64,000 nucleotides of DNA, from contig CAVERI010000001.1 of NCBI GenBank assembly GCA_963618055.1, forward strand, positions 1-64,000, read 5' to 3'. Below are positions 60,291-64,000 of the stretch, piece by piece. The notes beneath the pieces are model-generated. The model was not told where the DNA came from. It did not search any database and worked only from the letters and a program-made list of their open reading frames with translations. The number at the start of each line of letters is the position of its first letter. Position 1 is the stretch's first letter. The DNA comes from SFHK01 sp963618055 (GTDB lineage: Bacteria > Bacillota > Clostridia > Christensenellales > Aristaeellaceae). A program made the position numbers and the translations under genes.

Positions 60291-60886
60291 TGCGCATCTC
60301 CTTCCGCGTTTTCGGCGGGCGCTGCAAGCCCCCGCACGTATTCCGACACGCGCGTAACGGTGCCGTTTACGGCCTTTGATGTAATCGTCGCGGATGTAAT
60401 CGCGTCCACGCTGCTTTCGCTCTTCGCCTCGCCCGCCTTCACGACGGTCAGCGGCGCGTGCTTTCCAAGAAAGCCGTCCGTAAACGAAGCATCCTTTGCC
60501 TTCGCGCCCAGCCCGGCGGTTTCCGAGAAGTTCGCGCCGCCCACCGATACGCCGGTGATTTCGCCGTCTATGCGCAGACCGACAATGACCTCGATTTCGC
60601 CGCCAAAGCCGCGCCCGGTGGCCTGCGCCACGTAGCCCACGCATGCGCCGTCCTTCAGCGCCTCATACACCCAATCGACCTGCGCGTCCTCCGCCGTTTC
60701 CAGCAGCCGGAACGCGTCCGCCTCCGGCATCACGGCCGCGCGCGCCAGCTCCGCCTTTCGGCTTTCCTGCGCGGCGATCGGATCCTTGGTAAGCATGTAC
60801 GTTGCGCCGAGCACGAGCCCTGCAATCAGCGTGATAACCGCGAGCGCCAGATAACAGGGCACGCGCGGCGAGCCTTTTCGATTCAT
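60287..60886 (-). CDS. rnfG: Rnf complex subunit G, FMN-binding
   Basis: 199 residues from the ATG at 60886 (GGGAAGG site). One N-terminal membrane helix (LALAVITLIAGLVLGATYML) precedes an extracytoplasmic FMN-binding domain. The covalent flavin motif is VDAITSATITS (consensus D..S/T-G-A-T), with Ser in place of the common Gly and the acceptor Thr present. An ApbE flavin transferase is needed but is not in the window. In this operon rnfG precedes rnfC, unlike the usual C-D-G-E-A-B order. Confidence 0.93.
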   Translation of the reverse strand: MNRKGSPRVPCYLALAVITLIAGLVLGATYMLTKDPIAAQESRKAELARAAVMPEADAFRLLETAEDAQVDWVYEALKDGACVGYVAQATGRGFGGEIEVIVGLRIDGEITGVSVGGANFSETAGLGAKAKDASFTDGFLGKHAPLTVVKAGEAKSESSVDAITSATITSKAVNGTVTRVSEYVRGLAAPAENAEGDAQ

Positions 60887-60905
60887 GATGTTCCTTCCCT
60901 CCATG

Positions 60906-61442
60906 CTACCGTTTTGCGGATTCCATCTCCCTGACCGCCCGCTCAATCCGCGGGTCGAGCCCCCGAAGCGCGCGCATCGCCGCCCGGCACAGAGCGCCCG
61001 TGGCAATTCCAGCCGCGATGGAGCCTGCAAGCAGCAGCGGAGCCTGTAAAAGCGCCGTCCACGAGCCCAGCACGAATCTGGAAACGCACAGCTGCCCCGC
61101 CATATGCGCGCACGCGCCCAGCACACTCACGCCCACCGGACTCAGCCGACGGGAACGCGCGCCCGCCGTCATTGCCAGCATGGCGCACACGCTGCCTGCC
61201 AGCGCGTACAGCATGCCTGTCGCGCCGGAGAACAGCAGCCCGCACAGAACCGGCTTCAGGATCGCCAGCGTCCACGCGCCGCCCGCGCCGAAGCACAGAA
61301 GCGTCAAAAGCAGCACCGAGTTTCCCAGCCCGATTCGCAGCCCGGGCACGGTCGACACCGGCGGAAGCTGCCGTTCCAGAAAGCCCAGCAGCAGAATCAG
61401 TGCGAGAAGGATGCCGTATCGAGCCGCCGCGCGCGCGCTCAT
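60906..61442 (-). CDS. Gx transporter family membrane protein
   Basis: 178 residues with about five membrane helices. STVPGLRIGLGNSVLLLTLL and KPVLCGLLFSGATGMLYALAGS match the Gx transporter family, also annotated heptaprenyl diphosphate synthase component I. These membrane proteins often sit beside NusG-domain-II and FMN-binding proteins in Clostridia. Role unproven; a link to quinone or flavin-dependent electron transport is inferred from context. It overlaps the NusG-II gene by 4 bp and is followed by rnfG after 19 bp. Confidence 0.82.
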   Translation of the reverse strand: MSARAAARYGILLALILLLGFLERQLPPVSTVPGLRIGLGNSVLLLTLLCFGAGGAWTLAILKPVLCGLLFSGATGMLYALAGSVCAMLAMTAGARSRRLSPVGVSVLGACAHMAGQLCVSRFVLGSWTALLQAPLLLAGSIAAGIATGALCRAAMRALRGLDPRIERAVREMESAKR

Positions 61443-61828
61443 GCGTCCGGCGCGTCCGCGTCCGACGCGAAAAGCTGCACATCCACGGCGTTCGGCAGGC
61501 ATACGATGTGCGCGCCCATTGAGCGTTTGGAAACGTTCTCCGGCGCCATCCAGCCCTGCTGCACGCACAGCTGATTTTGGCACGTTGACGACTTCATGCG
61601 CACGCGGCCGTCCGCGATTTCAATTTCGTTCCGGCTTCCGTTTTCCTGCTCCGCGACGATCGTCCTCGCTTCGTCCAGCCGCGCCTCGGCAATCAGCCTG
61701 CCGCCCACGTAAACGCGCACGCAGTCCGCCTGTTTCGCGCGGGCTTTCAGGATGGATACGCCCGCCCACGCCAGCAGTGCCGCCGCCAGCAGCAGAGCAA
61801 TCACGAGCCCGTCCGCGCGTTTGAGCAT
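61439..61828 (-). CDS. NusG domain II-containing exported protein
   Basis: 129 residues from the ATG at 61828 (GGAGGAAGG site). An N-terminal signal anchor (LVIALLLAAALLAWAGVSIL) is followed by an extracytoplasmic NusG-II-like beta domain with SSTCQNQLCVQQGWM, a Cys pair typical of this family, and PNAVDVQLF. First gene of the rnf-flavin operon. In other Clostridia it neighbours Gx transporters and flavin-binding redox proteins. Exact function unknown. Confidence 0.85.
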   Translation of the reverse strand: MLKRADGLVIALLLAAALLAWAGVSILKARAKQADCVRVYVGGRLIAEARLDEARTIVAEQENGSRNEIEIADGRVRMKSSTCQNQLCVQQGWMAPENVSKRSMGAHIVCLPNAVDVQLFASDADAPDA

Positions 61829-61862
61829 ACCCCTTCCTCCGCTTCGATTTCGGTCTTCTTTC

Positions 61863-61891
61863 ATTATAAATGCCTTTTTCCCGCGCGTCAA
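61863..61891 (-). promoter_or_regulatory. promoter of the rnf-flavin operon
   Basis: TTGACG (61886-61891), 17-bp spacer, TATAAT (61863-61868) on the minus strand, 34 bp before the first gene. Confidence 0.85.
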
Positions 61892-61927
61892 TGGTCAAAA
61901 CGCTCAACGTGCAGATATATATAATTT

Positions 61928-61974
61928 ATCGCAAAAACGATGAAGTATTTCTACGTTCCAATCGTTTTTGCGAT
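61928..61974. repeat. 14-bp inverted repeat after nrdG, possible terminator
   Basis: Exact inverted repeat ATCGCAAAAACGAT (61928-61941) / ATCGTTTTTGCGAT (61961-61974) around a 19-nt loop, 12 bp after the nrdG stop. It has A5/T5 inside the stem and AT-rich flanks, but no T-run directly after it on the minus strand. It may terminate nrdDG or serve as a protein-binding site upstream of the rnf operon promoter. Confidence 0.55.
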
Positions 61975-61986
61975 TTATCTTAACGT

Positions 61987-62487
61987 TTATTGTTTTTCGA
62001 CAACATGCCCTACCGCAAGGGACGCAGGCACGTCGATCAGGCGCTGGTTTTTGCTTCCGCGAAAGCGCATCTCCAGCGTGCGCTGGGAAAGCAGGAACGG
62101 CCCGTCCACCAGCACATCGACCGTCGAAAGCAGGCCGCCAATCTGCGGCTCGGTCTCCGCCTTTTTCAAAAGCTGCTCATACGTCCATCCGCTGTACGCC
62201 CACACGTTCAGCCCCAGCCTCTTCGCCTCGCGCGCAAGCACCGCGCAGGCCTCCGGCTGACAGAACGGATCCCCGCCGGTGAGCGTGATGCCGTCCAGCA
62301 GCGGATTCTCCGTCATCGTTTTAACGATCCTGTCCGTGCTTTCCAGCCTGCCGCCGTCAAAGGCGTGCGTTTCGGGGTTATGGCAGCCGGGGCAGTCGTG
62401 CGGGCAGCCCTGCGTGAACACGGCCAGCCGGAAGCCCGGCCCGTCCACGATGGAATCATTGACGATTCCCGCGATTCGAATTTCCAT
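61987..62487 (-). CDS. nrdG: anaerobic ribonucleotide reductase activating protein
   Basis: 166 residues. Radical SAM enzyme with the CxxxCxxC cluster motif in TQGCPHDCPGCHNPETHAF, the glycine-rich SAM motif LTGGDPFCQPEA and C-terminal family sequence FRGSKNQRLIDVPASL. It uses a 4Fe-4S cluster and S-adenosylmethionine to form the glycyl radical on NrdD. It follows nrdD by 3 bp, the standard order. Confidence 0.96.
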   Translation of the reverse strand: MEIRIAGIVNDSIVDGPGFRLAVFTQGCPHDCPGCHNPETHAFDGGRLESTDRIVKTMTENPLLDGITLTGGDPFCQPEACAVLAREAKRLGLNVWAYSGWTYEQLLKKAETEPQIGGLLSTVDVLVDGPFLLSQRTLEMRFRGSKNQRLIDVPASLAVGHVVEKQ

Positions 62488-62490
62488 TTC

Positions 62491-64000
62491 CTACTGCACC
62501 TGATGCTTCACTCGGTCGTGCTCCTCCGCGCGCTTGGCGTTGTTCCACTTGTCCATCGTGCCGACGAGATAGCCGGTGATGCGGCGAATGCGCTCAAAGT
62601 GCACCTCGCCCTCCGCGCGGCCGCAGCTGGGGCAATGATCGCCGATGATGCCGTTGTAGCCGCACACGGGGTCGCGGTCAACCGGATGGTTGATCGAGCC
62701 GTAACCGATGCCGCTTTCCTTCATCAGGCGCACGATCTTCTCAAACGCCTCCAGATTCTGCGTGGTGTCGCCGTCCAGCTCCACATAGGAGATATGACCG
62801 GCGTTGGTCAGCTCGTGATACGGCGCCTCCAGCTGAATCTTCTTTACCGCGGAAATCGGGAAGTAGACCGGGATATGGAACGAGTTGGTGTAGTACTCGC
62901 GGTCGGTCACGCCCTCGATCACGCCGTAGCGCTCGCGGTCGAGCCGCACGAAGCGGCCGGACAGCCCCTCGGCCGGGGTCGCGAGCAGCGTGTAGTTCAG
63001 GTGGCGCTCCGCGCTTACCTTGTCCATGCGGCGGCGCATGTAGGTGATGATCTCAAGGCCCAGATTCTGCGCGCGCTCGCTCTCGCCGTGATGCTCGCCG
63101 ATCAGGCACTTGAGCGTTTCGGCCAGACCGATGAAGCCGACAGACAGCGTGCCGTGCTTGAGCACCTCGCGCACCTCTTCGTCCCATTCCAGCTTCTCGG
63201 AATCAATCCACACGCCCTGCCCCATCAGGAACGGGAAATTGCGCACGCGCTTCCTGCACTGAATTTCGAACCTCTCCGTCAGCTGATCCACGGCCATATC
63301 GAGCATGCGGGACAGCTCGCTGAAGAACATGTCGATGTTATGGTTGGCCTTAATCGCCAGCCTCGGCAGGTTGATGGACGTGAATGACAGGTTGCCGCGG
63401 CCGTTGGAGATTTCGCGGGTAGGATCGTACACGTTGCCGATCACGCGGGTACGGCAGCCCATGTACGCGATTTCGGTTTCCGGATGGCCGGGCTTATAGT
63501 ACTTCAGGTTGAACGGCGCGTCCTGGAACGAGAAGTTCGGGAACAGGCGCTTCGCGCTCACGCGCATGGCCAGCTTGAACAGGTCGTAGTTCGGGTCGCC
63601 GGGATTGTAGTTGATGCCTTCCTTCACGCGGAAAATCTGAATGGGGAAAATCGGCGTTTCGCCGCCGCCCAGACCGGCCTCAGTAGAGAGCAGCAGGTTG
63701 CGCATGACCATGCGCGCCTCGGGCTCGGTATCCATGCCGTAGTTGATGGATGAGAACGGCACCTGCGCGCCCGCGCGGGAATTCATGGTATTCAGATTGT
63801 GTACCAGCGCCTCCATCGCCTGATAGGTGGCGCGGTCGGTCTCCTCGCTCGCCTTGCGCTGGGCAAACGCCTGAAGCGTGTCGACCATGCTCTCCGGCAC
63901 GTTCAGCGCCAAGAGCTTCTCGCGCTCCGCCTGCCTGTACTCGGCGTTCTCCTCCAGCGTAGGCTTCTTATTCTCCGCCTTCAGCTCGTTCATGTAGCCG
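62491..64000 (-). CDS. nrdD: anaerobic ribonucleoside-triphosphate reductase, 3' part
   Basis: Only the C-terminal ~503 residues are in the window. The frame runs through the right edge (codons for Gly-Tyr precede the first internal Met), so the start lies outside. Class III reductase features: NSFHIPVYFPIS, the zinc-site cysteines DPVCGYNGIIGDHCPSCGRA, and near the end RRITGYLVGTMDKWNNAKRA with the glycyl-radical region, ending DRVKHQVQ. It makes deoxynucleotides under anaerobic conditions, activated by NrdG encoded immediately after. Confidence 0.95.
   Translation of the reverse strand, partial: GYMNELKAENKKPTLEENAEYRQAEREKLLALNVPESMVDTLQAFAQRKASEETDRATYQAMEALVHNLNTMNSRAGAQVPFSSINYGMDTEPEARMVMRNLLLSTEAGLGGGETPIFPIQIFRVKEGINYNPGDPNYDLFKLAMRVSAKRLFPNFSFQDAPFNLKYYKPGHPETEIAYMGCRTRVIGNVYDPTREISNGRGNLSFTSINLPRLAIKANHNIDMFFSELSRMLDMAVDQLTERFEIQCRKRVRNFPFLMGQGVWIDSEKLEWDEEVREVLKHGTLSVGFIGLAETLKCLIGEHHGESERAQNLGLEIITYMRRRMDKVSAERHLNYTLLATPAEGLSGRFVRLDRERYGVIEGVTDREYYTNSFHIPVYFPISAVKKIQLEAPYHELTNAGHISYVELDGDTTQNLEAFEKIVRLMKESGIGYGSINHPVDRDPVCGYNGIIGDHCPSCGRAEGEVHFERIRRITGYLVGTMDKWNNAKRAEEHDRVKHQVQ

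Noticed and set aside
63985..63993. nrdD starting at the ATG at 63993
   Set aside because: The frame stays open to the window edge and class III reductases are about 200 residues longer, so this is an internal Met.
1..64000. Phage, restriction-modification, toxin-antitoxin or other defence system
   Set aside because: No nuclease, methylase-specificity, integrase, transposase or toxin genes were recognised; the lone SecB-like and HNH-repeat-like proteins have no partner genes.

Overview
The window looks like a piece of a moderately high-GC Clostridia chromosome (Bacillota). The support is two alpha/beta-type small acid-soluble spore proteins, a T-box leader on hisS-aspS, an rpmB / Asp23-like / fakA / recG cluster, LplB/YtcP-type sugar ABC transporters, a YesM-like kinase and anaerobic metabolism (Rnf complex, class III ribonucleotide reductase). 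The combination resembles gut lineages such as Christensenellales, but that placement is inference. I see no tRNA or rRNA gene, no CRISPR array, no convincing insertion sequence and no recognisable phage or defence island.

Layout. 1-392: edge region with a possible structured leader and the first seven codons of a minus-strand gene. 393-13478: two CUT1-type sugar ABC modules. One is controlled by a histidine kinase / AraC response regulator pair, the other lies divergent from a one-component membrane AraC sensor. 13797-15141: ECF sigma factor with a membrane anti-sigma partner. 15509-20655: rpmB divergent from asp23-like, fakA, recG and two spore-protein genes. 20728-24066: T-box with an Asp specifier, then hisS and aspS. 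24149-30926: YitT, a PadR/HAAS pair, two SDRs, a methyltransferase, a SecB-like protein and an MFS permease. 31057-34528: zinc-type ABC operon with two small accessory proteins. 35421-38221: lysine-riboswitch-controlled amino-acid ABC transporter. 38288-43849: SSB-like protein, zinc-ribbon protein behind a large structured RNA (raiA-like), comFC, recD2, a membrane-anchored sigma-like protein and a small membrane protein. 44053-46573: XRE regulator, PAP2 phosphatase, LarC C-terminal-domain protein, Gfo/Idh oxidoreductase. 46672-52300: malQ-glgP-hflX. 52340-54144: phosphopantetheinyl transferase fused to a pyrophosphatase-like domain, and a conserved unknown. 54172-61891: one long minus-strand operon. 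61987-64000: nrdG and the 3' part of nrdD.

The most striking region is the operon at 54172-61891. A single consensus promoter and a single strong terminator bracket eleven tightly packed genes: a NusG-domain-II protein, a Gx transporter, rnfG, rnfC, rnfD, rnfE, rnfA, rnfB, then an FAD synthetase, a RibU-like riboflavin importer and a riboflavin kinase. The usual bifunctional RibF is split into two genes with the importer between them, so riboflavin uptake and FMN/FAD synthesis are transcribed with the flavin-dependent Rnf pump. Inside rnfD the covalent-FMN motif region is expanded into four exact-period 39-bp (13-residue) repeats, two of which keep the threonine at the acceptor position.

Other highlights: a 224-nt RNA closed by a 12-bp helix behind a near-consensus promoter with A-tracts; an unusual PPTase-pyrophosphatase fusion; HflX with a JAMM-type metal motif in its N-terminal domain; and ABC solute-binding proteins that mostly lack a lipobox. 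Where the first in-frame ATG lies upstream of the likely start, I chose starts by ribosome-binding site and family alignment.
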